From an uncultured Paracoccaceae bacterium (GTDB lineage Bacteria; Pseudomonadota; Alphaproteobacteria; Rhodobacterales; Rhodobacteraceae): a stretch of DNA of 64,000 bases. Each line of letters opens with the position of its first letter. The stretch's first letter is position 1. The position numbers and the translations under genes were made by a program. This document shows, one piece after another, positions 25,634-34,483 of the stretch. The stretch spans positions 992,001 through 1,056,000 of the forward strand of contig CATOSU010000002.1 in NCBI GenBank assembly GCA_951812615.1, read 5' to 3'. The notes beneath the pieces are model-generated. The model searched no databases, had not been told where the DNA came from, and saw nothing but the letters and a program-made list of their open reading frames with translations.

Positions 25634-26077
25634 GTGACCGCGCCCCGGCAAGATGACAGGCGCCTTCTGTCGCCACGGGTGGCGAACGTCGTCGCATATC
25701 TTTGTGCGCTTGTCTGTGCGCCGCTTGTGGTCGCCGCGGCGGGTTTCTGGATCCTTCTGATCCCGCTGTTCGCGGTCTATTTCGGCGGCATTCCTTACCT
25801 GATCCTTGCCGGTCCGGGTTTCTGGCTGGTGCTGCGGCGGTATCCGCCCAACCCGCTGATCTTTGCCGGCATCGGGTTCGCTCTGAATCTTTTGTCGCCG
25901 GTCATCTACGCGATCATACTTGTCGTTATCGACATGCCATTTGATTTCGAAGCGATCCGGATCTTCTGGTTTTACGGCGCGGTCTTCGCTTCGATCTGGG
26001 GCGCTGTGTTCGCGCTGCTCTACCGGTTGTTCCGATACCTTCTTGCCGCCGGAAGCCTCACCGCGGCACCGGATTGA
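25634..26077 (+). CDS. Small polytopic membrane protein, GTG start
   Basis: A 147-residue protein starting at GTG 25634, five bases after plsY; no ATG is available upstream of the first helix. After a charged N-terminus (TAPRQDDRRLLSPRV) come four hydrophobic helices, roughly residues 17-45, 50-65, 75-98 and 105-130. It has strong codon bias and no homologue I recognise. It is probably the last gene of the pyrB-plsY transcript, the next gene being 105 bases away. It is easily missed because the frame lacks an ATG. Confidence 0.65.
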   Translation: MTAPRQDDRRLLSPRVANVVAYLCALVCAPLVVAAAGFWILLIPLFAVYFGGIPYLILAGPGFWLVLRRYPPNPLIFAGIGFALNLLSPVIYAIILVVIDMPFDFEAIRIFWFYGAVFASIWGAVFALLYRLFRYLLAAGSLTAAPD

Positions 26078-26182
26078 CAAAATCGTAGGAAATTTCTGGA
26101 TCTGTACCTAAACTGAAGGAACTCACAGACTTTCCAAACAGTTATTTGGAACCCGGTCCAGACGCTATCAGGGAGAAATCCA

Positions 26183-26671
26183 ATGAAACCAATACGGATA
26201 CTGGCAGCCGCGCTGACAATGGCTGCAGCATCGGCCAGCGCACAGCAACTGGAACAATGGGGCACGGCAGGCGGATGGGACGTCATGATCGATCCGACGC
26301 TGGGCGACGGCTGCCTGATACAGGCCGCCTATCAGGACGGCTCTGTCGTGCGTATCGGCTTTGATCGTAACGAAGGCATGGGATATCTCAGCGCGTTCAA
26401 CTACGACTGGGGCGATATCGAGGAAGGCGCCCAGTACGACATTGAATTCGACCTGGACGGACAGGTCTTTACCGGGGTTGCCACCGGTATCTACCTTGAT
26501 GACGTACCCGGCGCGGATATCTATTTCGACAATCCCGATTTCCTGTTCGCCATCGCTGAAAAATACACTCTCACGCTGTTCAACGCGAATGGCGAAGTGA
26601 TGGCGATCGACCTCGACGGCACCTATGTCGGGCTCGAAGCGGCGATTGAATGCCAGGAAGAAATGGGATGA
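26183..26671 (+). CDS. Secreted protein of unknown function, paralogue of the 15.4 kb gene
   Basis: A 162-residue, very acidic protein with a Sec signal peptide (residues 1-21, cleavage after ASA). The mature chain matches the gene at 15394-15906 from end to end: GWDVMIDPTLGDGCLIQ, SVVRIGFD, a WG strand, EFDLDGQVF, DVPGADIYF and a final ECQ. Two cysteines are conserved, suggesting a disulfide. It carries more D and E than its paralogue and could bind divalent metal, but this is inference. A ribosome site (AGGGAGAAA) lies 6-14 bases upstream of the ATG. No family name is known to me. Confidence 0.8.
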   Translation: MKPIRILAAALTMAAASASAQQLEQWGTAGGWDVMIDPTLGDGCLIQAAYQDGSVVRIGFDRNEGMGYLSAFNYDWGDIEEGAQYDIEFDLDGQVFTGVATGIYLDDVPGADIYFDNPDFLFAIAEKYTLTLFNANGEVMAIDLDGTYVGLEAAIECQEEMG

Positions 26672-26681
26672 GCCGCCCGGA

Positions 26682-27278
26682 ATGACGCGGACGGGCGACA
26701 GCATGTTTCACGATGGTCACCGCGAACTGCAGGATCGGTTCGACGGTCGCCGTCTTGCCGATGCTCTGGAAAAACACCGCCGTTTGCCCGAATTGCGGCC
26801 CGAGGATGTCGCGTTCATCGAAGAGGCAGAGTTCTTCTTTCTGGCCACCGCCCATGGCGGAAGTGTTGACTGTTCCTTCAAAGGTGGACCACCGGGTTTC
26901 GTTCGGGTCACGGCACCCACAGAACTGGAATGGACCGACCTAGACGGCAATTCCATGTACCGCAGTCTCGGAAACATCCTGCGGACGCCACGCGTCGGGT
27001 TGCTGTTTATCCGATTCGGGGATGATCCGAAGCGCCTGCGCGTTAACGGAACCTGCGACCTGGAGGAAACACCGACCCCGGCTGGACCGAAGCTGAAGGT
27101 ACGGCTGCAGGCCGATGAGATTTTTCGCAATTGTCCGCGCTACATCCCCGATCTTGCGAAACAGGCGGGTTCTCCGTTCTTGGCCGGCACCGACGGTGTC
27201 GGGGAACGCCCGGAATGGAAGAGTTTCGAAGACCTGCGCGACACGCTGCCGGAAAACGACCCGCATCGGAATGAATGA
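26682..27278 (+). CDS. Pyridoxamine 5'-phosphate oxidase-like flavin-binding protein
   Basis: A 198-residue protein of the split-barrel FMN-binding fold. The core segments are EAEFFFLATAHGGSVDCSFKGGPPGFVRV and LEWTDLDGNSMYRSLGNILRTPRVGLLFI, which form the flavin pocket, then LRVNGTCDL and a C-terminal NCPRYIPDL typical of this PNPOx-like group. It is longer than the minimal domain and lacks pyridoxamine-specific residues, so the substrate is unknown. ATG 26703 (MFHDGHRELQDRF) is an equally plausible start. The stop abuts the stop of the convergent RNase gene with no space. Confidence 0.8.
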   Translation: MTRTGDSMFHDGHRELQDRFDGRRLADALEKHRRLPELRPEDVAFIEEAEFFFLATAHGGSVDCSFKGGPPGFVRVTAPTELEWTDLDGNSMYRSLGNILRTPRVGLLFIRFGDDPKRLRVNGTCDLEETPTPAGPKLKVRLQADEIFRNCPRYIPDLAKQAGSPFLAGTDGVGERPEWKSFEDLRDTLPENDPHRNE

Positions 27279-27911
27279 TCAGCCATCCGGGCCAACGGGG
27301 TTGAACAGCGCGCCTTTCAGTGTGCAGTCCCGGACCACATCCTGTCCGCACGGCACCGGGCTCAGGTCACGGGACAGACAAACCCTTACCTCCTGAATGT
27401 GTCCGTCCCGGCAGGTGACGGTCAAACCGTCCGGTTCTATGCCCGGATTGGCTTTCAGAAATGCCTGTTCGACCACCTCGGCCGGCAGACTCACCGTTTT
27501 ATCCAGCTTGCGAAACACCGCCGGCCGCACGATCCGCCCATATGCCGCGCGCGACAGCGTGTAATAATCCGGCGCAGAAAGGCCCGTGCACGTTCCGTGT
27601 TTCTTCCACTGATGCCAGGCCAGCCCTGACGTGCCCATAATGTCGGCCATTTCGGCAGTCATTGCACGCGACGGGACCCGCTCCAGCGTTCGGCAATATG
27701 ACGGGTATCCGCGGTGAAACTGCGGCCACAGACCGTGCAATATCCAACCCAGATCCGTTTCGCACTGTTCGGACCCGCGTGCCCGGCCTTCCAGCGCGCA
27801 CCAGTTCGGCGACCAGCTCAGCGACAGGACATAGTAATCAAACTCTCCCGGCGTCTCGCCTTCGGCCCAGGCCGGCACCGCCGCCAACAGCCAGAAAATC
27901 ACCCACCGCAT
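27279..27911 (-). CDS. Ribonuclease T2 family, periplasmic
   Basis: A 210-residue endoribonuclease with a signal peptide (residues 1-16, AWA). Both catalytic segments are present: CAS1 as LHGLWPQ (H59) and CAS2 as HQWKKHGTC (H100, K103, H105). Enzymes of the T2 family cut RNA through 2',3'-cyclic phosphates, and periplasmic members such as RNase I degrade exogenous or leaked RNA. At least eight cysteines are present, fitting the usual disulfides. It is divergent from the DUF1013 gene and its 3' end directly abuts that of the convergent flavin protein gene. Confidence 0.93.
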   Translation of the reverse strand: MRWVIFWLLAAVPAWAEGETPGEFDYYVLSLSWSPNWCALEGRARGSEQCETDLGWILHGLWPQFHRGYPSYCRTLERVPSRAMTAEMADIMGTSGLAWHQWKKHGTCTGLSAPDYYTLSRAAYGRIVRPAVFRKLDKTVSLPAEVVEQAFLKANPGIEPDGLTVTCRDGHIQEVRVCLSRDLSPVPCGQDVVRDCTLKGALFNPVGPDG

Positions 27912-28054
27912 TCAACTCTTCCCTTCGCCGCCCTGCGCGACTATATACTCCCGAAGTTCCCCGACAACGGAAACCCGCCAGGCCCCGGCCCGGCCGCCTG
28001 AAACCCAGGCGACAGTGAAAATTTGTTCGGTGAAAAACTGCAAGGAGACGACCC

Positions 28055-28813
28055 ATGGCAAAGCCCATCATGGCAAAGGCAACCGCCGTCTGGCTGGTGG
28101 ACAACACGACGATGACGTTCAAGCAGATCGCAGATTTCGTCGGTATGCACGAGCTTGAAGTTCAGGGCATTGCCGATGGTGACGTGGCCGCTGGCGTCAA
28201 AGGATTCGACCCGATCGCAAACAATCAGCTGACGCAGGAAGAAATCGACGCGGCCGTCAAAGACCCGCTGCACAAGCTTCAGCTCAAGTTCAACGCCGCC
28301 GCACAAGGCGAAGAAAAGCGTCGTGGCCCGCGTTACACGCCGCTCAGCAAACGGCAGGACCGCCCGGCTTCGATCCTGTGGCTGGTGAAATTCCACCCGG
28401 AACTGACCGACGCACAGATTTCCAAGCTGATCGGGACGACCAAACCGACGATTCAGGCGATCCGCGAACGCACGCACTGGAACATTTCGAACATTCAGCC
28501 GATCGACCCGGTTGCGCTGGGCTTGTGCAAACAATCCGAACTGGACGCCGCGGTGCAAAAGGCTGCAGCCAAGAAAGCCGCCGCCGGCGAGTTGATGACC
28601 GACGACGAACGCCGCAAGCTGGTCAGCACGGAACAGTCGCTGGGCATGGATACCGAGCCGAAGATCCCGACGGCGATCGAAGGGTTGGAAACCTTCACGC
28701 TGGGCGGAACGGAAGACGACACGAAGGAAGAGGAAAAGATCGTTGACGCCGACAGTTTCTTCAACCTGCCCAAGGGCGGTGGCGAAGAAGAAGATGACGA
28801 AGACGAAATCTGA
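28055..28813 (+). CDS. DUF1013 family cytoplasmic protein
   Basis: A 252-residue protein of a family restricted to alphaproteobacteria. The N-terminal region contains helix-turn-helix-like segments (AVWLVDNTTMTFKQIADFVGM and later FHPELTDAQISKLIGTTKPTIQAIRER). The C-terminus is a very acidic tail (GGGEEEDDEDEI). Family members are conserved and in Caulobacter, as far as I recall, one is described as an RNA polymerase-associated cell cycle regulator (TrcR); that name is from memory. AAGGAG lies 8-13 bases upstream of the ATG. It is monocistronic between divergent RNase T2 and a convergent sulfatase. Confidence 0.9.
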   Translation: MAKPIMAKATAVWLVDNTTMTFKQIADFVGMHELEVQGIADGDVAAGVKGFDPIANNQLTQEEIDAAVKDPLHKLQLKFNAAAQGEEKRRGPRYTPLSKRQDRPASILWLVKFHPELTDAQISKLIGTTKPTIQAIRERTHWNISNIQPIDPVALGLCKQSELDAAVQKAAAKKAAAGELMTDDERRKLVSTEQSLGMDTEPKIPTAIEGLETFTLGGTEDDTKEEEKIVDADSFFNLPKGGGEEEDDEDEI

Positions 28814-28870
28814 TCAGGCGTCCGGCCATCTGCGTTTGCCGATCCGGCACCGCAGCGGCGGCGGCCTGCC

Positions 28871-30334
28871 TCATTCGCGGTTTCCCTCCATATCCCGCCA
28901 GTCTATGCCGGGCGGTGGAGAGTAGCTGAACCCACCCATTTTCTGCAACACGGCGGTCTTGCCGCCGTGGTCGGCGATCAGATCGCGCTGGGCGGCCTTT
29001 GCCTGCAGGTCAACCTGCTCTGGGTCAAGGAATTTGTGCAGCTCTGTCTGCATCCGGTTCAGTTCCCCCACCATTTCCGGTTTCCCGGCGAGATTGACCG
29101 CCTCTTCCGGGTCGATCGACAGATCGAACAGCTGCGGTGTCTCACCAACAAAATGGATCAGCTTCATCGCGCCGTCCCGCAGGGCATATCCACCACTGCG
29201 CGTGCCGGTCCCATGATACTCAGCCAGAACCGGACCGCGGTTCGCGGTCCTGCCTGCCATCAGCGGCCACAGGCTGTGCCCGCACCCGCCCGGCATCATT
29301 GCCCCGCCGGTCTGCAGCAGTGTCGGTGCCAGATCGATATGCGATACCGGCGCCGTTATGCGCTGTCCTGCAGGCACGCCCGGGCCGGCCATCAACAGCG
29401 GTACGCGCAGCGCCTCTTCGAACATATGAAACAGCCCGAAAAGGTAATGATCACCCAGCCCGAAACCGTGGTCCGAGGTGTAAACGATCAGCGTGTTGTC
29501 GGCCTGTCCTGTGGCCTGCAGGGCCGCCAGAACCCGGCCGACCAGGGAATCGAGGTAGCTCACAGTCGCGAAATATGCCGCCCGCACAGCGAGGACCTGA
29601 TCCCTTGGCAAGTCATCGGCATGGCACATGATCCTGCGCAAGTGCCGGATTGTCGGATGATCGGGGCGGTCTCTGCGCCTGAACCGGACCGGCTCGGGGA
29701 TACTCTGCCGGTCATACATCCCGAAAAACCCGGGCGGGGTGACAAATGGCGCGTGAGCCGAGATGAAATGAACCGACATTGACCAAGGCTGATCCGCCGG
29801 TGCGTCCTTCAGCCAGCTTTCGGCGGTCGCCGTGATCCGTTCGTCGTAGTCCCGATAGGGGCTGTGTCCGGACCCGAATTTCGAGGTCCAAATCTCCCAC
29901 AACCCCGGGTAAGTCGGTTCCGTCCCTTCATACCGTAATGCGCTGACCAGATCCCCGATCCCTTCAGCGATGTGCATGGTTTCGGCCGACCGGCTGAACC
30001 CGAAATCGTCCGCTTGCGACCGGAAGTGCATCTTGCCGATGCCCATCGTTTCGTACCCGGCATCACGCAACTGTCCCATCCAGCCCGGCATCCGCCCGTC
30101 ATAGGCCATGGAGCTGTCCCAGTATCCCGTATCATGCGGCAACCGGCCCGTCGCTATCGCCGCCCGCGCCGGAACGCAAAGCGGGCTGCCACACCAGGCC
30201 GCGTCAAACATGGTCCCCCGCGCCGCCAGCCGGTTCAGATTAGGTGTACGTATCACCGGATGCCCGGCACAGCCCATCAGACCGGCGGCATGACTTTCTC
30301 CAAGGAGGAACAGGATGTTGAGCGGACGGGCCAT
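28871..30334 (-). CDS. Sulfatase-family hydrolase
   Basis: A 487-residue alkaline-phosphatase-fold enzyme. C53-V-P-A-R57 with ATG 61-63 is the signature in which the cysteine is converted to formylglycine. YTSDHGFGLGDHY (about 287) supplies metal ligands, and HPVIRTPNLNRLAARG is the usual early segment. The first metal pair, normally DD or DQ after the first strand, is here GESH (residues 12-15). There is no signal peptide, so it should be cytoplasmic. It may cleave sulfate or phosphonate esters; substrate unknown. The ATG at 30334 is preceded by a short gap to recR on the same strand. Confidence 0.88.
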   Translation of the reverse strand: MARPLNILFLLGESHAAGLMGCAGHPVIRTPNLNRLAARGTMFDAAWCGSPLCVPARAAIATGRLPHDTGYWDSSMAYDGRMPGWMGQLRDAGYETMGIGKMHFRSQADDFGFSRSAETMHIAEGIGDLVSALRYEGTEPTYPGLWEIWTSKFGSGHSPYRDYDERITATAESWLKDAPADQPWSMSVHFISAHAPFVTPPGFFGMYDRQSIPEPVRFRRRDRPDHPTIRHLRRIMCHADDLPRDQVLAVRAAYFATVSYLDSLVGRVLAALQATGQADNTLIVYTSDHGFGLGDHYLFGLFHMFEEALRVPLLMAGPGVPAGQRITAPVSHIDLAPTLLQTGGAMMPGGCGHSLWPLMAGRTANRGPVLAEYHGTGTRSGGYALRDGAMKLIHFVGETPQLFDLSIDPEEAVNLAGKPEMVGELNRMQTELHKFLDPEQVDLQAKAAQRDLIADHGGKTAVLQKMGGFSYSPPPGIDWRDMEGNRE

Positions 30335-30367
30335 AGTACAGTTGACGCTAGTGACCCGAGCGATTTT

Positions 30368-30958
30368 TCACAACGCCTTGCGCGCCCTCAGGGCCGCGGT
30401 GATTGTGCCGTCGTCGAGGTAATCGAGCTCGCCGCCAATCGGCACACCCTGCGCCAAAGAGGTCAGTTGAACCCGGCCGCCCAGCTGGTCGGCTATGTAG
30501 TGTGCCGTGGTCTGCCCATCGACGGTGGCGTTCAGGGCAAGGATAACTTCGGTAATCTGTTCGTCCCCGACCCGGTCCATCAGGCGCGGAATGCGCAGGT
30601 CCTCCGGCCCGACCGCGTCCAGCGCGCTGAGCGTTCCGCCCAGTACGTGGTAGCGCCCCTTGAACACATGTGCCCGCTCCATTGCCCACAAATCGGCCAC
30701 GTCTTCAACGACACACAGCTCGCCATTGGCACGGGTTTCATCCCGGCAAATGTCGCAGACATCCGTGGTGCCGACATTGCCGCAATTCAGGCATTCCCGC
30801 GCCGTTGCGGCGACCTCCTGCATCGCCTCTGCCAGCGGTCCCAGCAAAGCCGAGCGTTTTCGGATCAGATGCAGCACGGCCCGGCGCGCCGACCGGAGTC
30901 CTAACCCCGGAAGCTTGGCCATCAGGTCGATCAGCAGGTCGATTTCGGAGGAAGACAT
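30368..30958 (-). CDS. recR: Recombination protein RecR
   Basis: A 196-residue protein of the RecFOR pathway, which helps load RecA on gapped DNA. An N-terminal helix-hairpin-helix ([11 protein letters not shown]) is followed by a C4 zinc finger (C56, C59, C68, C71) and a Toprim domain with [13 protein letters not shown] and the later conserved [15 protein letters not shown]. The length is normal. It starts 14 bases after ybaB on the same strand, keeping the widespread dnaX-ybaB-recR order, though the block is interrupted between dnaX and ybaB here. Confidence 0.96.
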   Translation of the reverse strand: MSSSEIDLLIDLMAKLPGLGLRSARRAVLHLIRKRSALLGPLAEAMQEVAATARECLNCGNVGTTDVCDICRDETRANGELCVVEDVADLWAMERAHVFKGRYHVLGGTLSALDAVGPEDLRIPRLMDRVGDEQITEVILALNATVDGQTTAHYIADQLGGRVQLTSLAQGVPIGGELDYLDDGTITAALRARKAL

Positions 30959-30971
30959 GTGCCCAAGCCGC

Positions 30972-31325
30972 TCAGAACGGCAGCTTCATGTCCTTTGGCA
31001 AGCCCATGCTTTCGGTGATCTTGCCCATTTCTTCCTGCGCCTTGTCGGACGCCTTGGACTGCGCATCCTTGATGGCGGCAAGAATCAGGTCCTCGACCAC
31101 TTCCTTGTCATCGGCGTTGAAGATCGACGGGTCGATGTCCAGCGATTTCATCTCGCCCTTGCAGGAACACACCGCCTTGACCAGCCCGGCACCGCTTTCG
31201 CCCTCGACAGTCATGGCGTGCATCTCTTCCTGCAACGCGGACATTTTCTGCTGCATCTCCTGTGCAGCTTTCATCATCTTGCCCATGTCACCCAGGCCCC
31301 CGAGGCCGCCCAGTCCTTTCAGCAT
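30972..31325 (-). CDS. ybaB: Nucleoid-associated protein, YbaB/EbfC family
   Basis: A 117-residue dimeric DNA-binding protein. [28 protein letters not shown] is the glycine- and methionine-rich N-terminus seen in many members, and the C-terminal helices include [17 protein letters not shown] and [10 protein letters not shown]. The start at 31325 is chosen because the extra upstream residues of a longer frame are not family-like and overlap the dioxygenase promoter region. It usually sits between dnaX and recR; here a dioxygenase and a membrane protein gene separate it from dnaX. Confidence 0.93.
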   Translation of the reverse strand: MLKGLGGLGGLGDMGKMMKAAQEMQQKMSALQEEMHAMTVEGESGAGLVKAVCSCKGEMKSLDIDPSIFNADDKEVVEDLILAAIKDAQSKASDKAQEEMGKITESMGLPKDMKLPF

Positions 31326-31393
31326 GTTGCTGCTCCTGTGATATCGTTTGGTACGTAGATACGGGCTCGCGGTACGGGGGGCAAGGTGGGTGG

Positions 31394-32263
31394 TCAAACG
31401 ATCCGAACTTCGGACAACCCATCGGCCTCGGTCACCGAGCAACAGATCGAGCTGAGCGTGCGCGGTTCCCGATAGTCCCACGACCGGCCCCGATGCAGCG
31501 TCGCCCGTTCGTCCCAGATCAGAACATCGCCCTTCCGCCAGACGTGGGAATAGACATATTCGGGCCGGGTACAGAATGCGATTGCATCCTTCAGCAGCGC
31601 TGCACTTTCCTCATGGCCGCGACCTTCAATCGCAAAAGCATGCGATGCCACGAACAAAGCCTCCTCGCCTGTCACCGGATTGGGCCAGATTGCGCGCCAT
31701 GGCCTGTCAGGCCAGCGCGTCATGGCGGAGTGCCGCGCAAGCTCGGCGGATATCCGGGCGCGTGAATGGCTGAGCCGGTGCCAGATGATCGCATCCCGGA
31801 ACACCGCCTTCATCTCCTCCGGCATGTCGGCCCACGCCGCCCGGGTCGAGGCAAGCTCGGTCTCGCCGCCATGGGATGGCAGAACGCGGGCCACCAGAAT
31901 GTTGATCAGCGCGGGAACAGGCAGGAACGTGCTGTCAGTATGCCACAGCATGTTTCCCTGCAGGTTCAGCACATGCAGGCTGTCTGCGCCAAGCACCCCG
32001 TCGCCGTTTTCATTTGAAACGACCGGAATTTCAAAGGCCACATCACGCCCGGCGGCCATCGCATCGCGATTTTCCAGCGGGCCAAAAAGCTCAGCCAGAC
32101 GCTGATGGTCGTCTGGAACAAGATTCTGCCCCCGAAAAAGCAGGGCGGAATGGTGTTCGAACAGATCGCGAATTTCCGGGTAGAGATGGGTGGCGGTTAC
32201 GTCACGCAGGTCGACGTTTTCGACAGTTTTGCCAAAGCGGGGATGCAGCGGAGCGAATTTCAT
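31394..32263 (-). CDS. TauD/TfdA-family 2-oxoglutarate-dependent dioxygenase
   Basis: A 289-residue Fe(II)/2-oxoglutarate dioxygenase. The iron-binding H108-T-D110 (WHTDSTF) and distal histidine (ATLHRGRSWD, about 258) form the facial triad, with the arginine after DYREPR as the likely 2-oxoglutarate anchor. Family members hydroxylate taurine, sulfonates, 2,4-D-like phenoxyacids or carnitine precursors; the substrate is not predictable here. It lies between ybaB and a small membrane protein gene, within what is normally the dnaX-ybaB pair, and probably shares their transcript. A sulfatase two genes downstream might hint at organosulfur use. Confidence 0.88.
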   Translation of the reverse strand: MKFAPLHPRFGKTVENVDLRDVTATHLYPEIRDLFEHHSALLFRGQNLVPDDHQRLAELFGPLENRDAMAAGRDVAFEIPVVSNENGDGVLGADSLHVLNLQGNMLWHTDSTFLPVPALINILVARVLPSHGGETELASTRAAWADMPEEMKAVFRDAIIWHRLSHSRARISAELARHSAMTRWPDRPWRAIWPNPVTGEEALFVASHAFAIEGRGHEESAALLKDAIAFCTRPEYVYSHVWRKGDVLIWDERATLHRGRSWDYREPRTLSSICCSVTEADGLSEVRIV

Positions 32264-32279
32264 TTCTCGTGAACCAAAC

Positions 32280-32669
32280 TCATTCCTTGGCAGGTCTTGG
32301 CGCGGTGATCAGAACGGCTGCGGTACACAACACGGAAACCGCCAGAATGAACAGGGTCGGGGAACCAACGCATCCTTCGGTCATCCCGGCCGAACGGGCG
32401 CCGCCGGTCGGATCCAGAAACGCGATGACCGAGACCCAGGCTGCCCAAAGCAGGCTGGTGCCCAGCACGCCCCACTGGCTGCGAAAGCGCAGGGCCACGA
32501 CCGTGGCCACCAACAGAACCAGCGAAACCGGAGAGCCGAGCAGGGCCACGGCTTCGCCAAAACCCGTCACCGGGACACCGTCCCAACCGGGTCTGAAGGT
32601 CTCGCACACCCCGGCGCTGGCTTGCAGGGGAAGAAGGGCGAGAATCAATCCTCCTCGAACGGGTCCCAT
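32280..32669 (-). CDS. Small membrane protein of unknown function
   Basis: A 129-residue protein with a signal-like N-terminus (LILALLPLQASA) and then two or three transmembrane helices (about residues 40-60, 68-85 and 107-123). Two cysteines (C22, C100) flank the helices. The gene begins inside the 3' end of dnaX (25-base overlap), so translation is probably coupled. It stops 16 bases before the dioxygenase gene. No family is recognised. Confidence 0.6.
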   Translation of the reverse strand: MGPVRGGLILALLPLQASAGVCETFRPGWDGVPVTGFGEAVALLGSPVSLVLLVATVVALRFRSQWGVLGTSLLWAAWVSVIAFLDPTGGARSAGMTEGCVGSPTLFILAVSVLCTAAVLITAPRPAKE

Positions 32670-34375
32670 TCATCCTCCACTTCCGGCAGGGCCTCGACCT
32701 GTGCCTCCGAAGCGATCTGTTCGGGCGTACGAATGCCCGTGATCTTCGCCTTGGGAAACCGCGCCAGCACGGCCTGCACCATCGGATGTTCCTTTGCCTC
32801 GGCTTCCAGCGCATAGGCTTCGGCGTTGCGGACCTCGTCGATGGTCTGTCCGCCGCCGTCATTAACCACGATCACGGCCCAGCGGTTTCCGGTCCAGATC
32901 TGCAGCTGTTTTCCCAGCCGCTGAGACAGGTCGGCAGGCGCCTTTTCCGTCGGTTCGAACTCGATACGGCCCGGTTGATAGCTGGCAAGCCGTACACCGG
33001 TTTCCACCTCGACCAGCAATCGCCCGTCCCGATTCGCCCGGATTAATTCGACGACGTGTTCGAATGTGGGGAACCGCGCCAGTGCGGTTTGCGGGGCTTG
33101 CGCGGGGGCCGGGCTGACACCTGCTGCAGTCGAGACCGGGCCGGACCGGACCCCGCCACCACCCGGCTGCGGGTTCGGCGCAACCGGTGCACCCCCCGGC
33201 GCCGGTCCGGGGACGGGCGTGTCCTGCAGTTTGCGCACCAGTTCCTCGGGCGACGGCAAATCGGCCACATGGGTCAGCCGGATCACCGCCATTTCCGCCG
33301 CCATCATCGCGTTGGGTGCGGCGGAAACCTCTTCCAGCGCCTTCAACAGCATCTGCCACATCCGCGACAGCACCCGCATCGGCAGGCCATCGGCCATCTG
33401 TCGTCCCCGTGCGCGTTCGTCCGGGCTGACGGTCGGGTCTTCGGCCGCGTCCGGCGTGATCTTCACCACGCTTACCCAATGCGTGATTTCGGCCAGATCG
33501 CGCAGCACTGCCAGCGGGTCGGCCCCATCCGCGTACTGCGCGCCCAGTTCCGTCAGCGCGCCCGCCGCATCGCCCCGCAAGATCATGTCCAGCAGGTCCA
33601 GCACTCGGCCCCGGTCCGCCAGCCCCAGCATGGCGCGCACCTGTTCGGCGGTTGTTTCACCTGCTCCGTGTGAAATTGCCTGATCCAGCAGCGAGGTCGC
33701 ATCGCGTGCCGATCCTTCTGCAGCCCGGACGATCAGCGCCAGCGCATCGTCAGCAATCTGCGCGCCTTCAGCATCCGCGATCCGGCGCAGCATGGCGATC
33801 TGATCTTCCGGCTCGATCCGGCGCAGATCAAACCGCTGACACCGGGACAGCACGGTGACCGGCACCTTGCGAATCTCGGTGGTGGCAAAAATGAACTTCA
33901 CATGCTCGGGCGGTTCTTCCAGCGTTTTGAGCAGCGCGTTGAACGCGCTGGTCGACAGCATGTGAACTTCGTCGATGATATAGATCTTGTAGCGCGCCGA
34001 GGCTGCCCGATACCGCACGCTGTCGATGATCTCGCGGATGTCGTTCACACCGGTCCGGCTGGCGGCATCCATTTCCAGCACGTCCACATGCCGGCCTTCC
34101 ATGATCGCAACGCAATGCTCGCATTGACCGCAAGGCTCGGTCGTCGGCCCGCCGGTTCCGTCCGGCCCGATACAGTTCATGCCCTTGGCGATGATCCGCG
34201 CGGTCGTGGTTTTTCCTGTGCCGCGGATGCCGGTCATGATGAAGGCCTGCGCAATCCGATCGGCTTCGAACGCGTTTTTCAGCGTGCGCACCATCGCGTC
34301 CTGCCCGACCAGATCGGCGAAGGTTTCGGGGCGGTACTTGCGGGCGAGCACCTGATAGGCGGGCGTGTCGGTCAT
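32645..34375 (-). CDS. dnaX: DNA polymerase III subunits gamma and tau
   Basis: A 576-residue clamp-loader ATPase. Walker A (GIRGTGKTT, residues 49-57) is followed by the zinc module C68, C82, C85, C88, Walker B with DEVHMLS, and sensor segments. The C-terminal third (after about 380) is a proline-rich linker plus the tau-type domain that contacts the polymerase, ending in an acidic DEWDPFEED. No obvious slippery A-run for the gamma frameshift was noticed. It is the first gene of the dnaX-ybaB-recR block. rsgA lies 108 bases upstream on the same strand. Confidence 0.96.
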   Translation of the reverse strand: MTDTPAYQVLARKYRPETFADLVGQDAMVRTLKNAFEADRIAQAFIMTGIRGTGKTTTARIIAKGMNCIGPDGTGGPTTEPCGQCEHCVAIMEGRHVDVLEMDAASRTGVNDIREIIDSVRYRAASARYKIYIIDEVHMLSTSAFNALLKTLEEPPEHVKFIFATTEIRKVPVTVLSRCQRFDLRRIEPEDQIAMLRRIADAEGAQIADDALALIVRAAEGSARDATSLLDQAISHGAGETTAEQVRAMLGLADRGRVLDLLDMILRGDAAGALTELGAQYADGADPLAVLRDLAEITHWVSVVKITPDAAEDPTVSPDERARGRQMADGLPMRVLSRMWQMLLKALEEVSAAPNAMMAAEMAVIRLTHVADLPSPEELVRKLQDTPVPGPAPGGAPVAPNPQPGGGGVRSGPVSTAAGVSPAPAQAPQTALARFPTFEHVVELIRANRDGRLLVEVETGVRLASYQPGRIEFEPTEKAPADLSQRLGKQLQIWTGNRWAVIVVNDGGGQTIDEVRNAEAYALEAEAKEHPMVQAVLARFPKAKITGIRTPEQIASEAQVEALPEVEDEWDPFEED

Positions 34376-34483
34376 GAAAGCTCCGGTGGTGTGACCGGAT
34401 CAATCTATGCCCCGCGCCCGCCCGCGCGCAACCGCTGCCGGACAAATCCGCGCCAGAGCGTTTCCGGTTTGACCTGAATCGCC

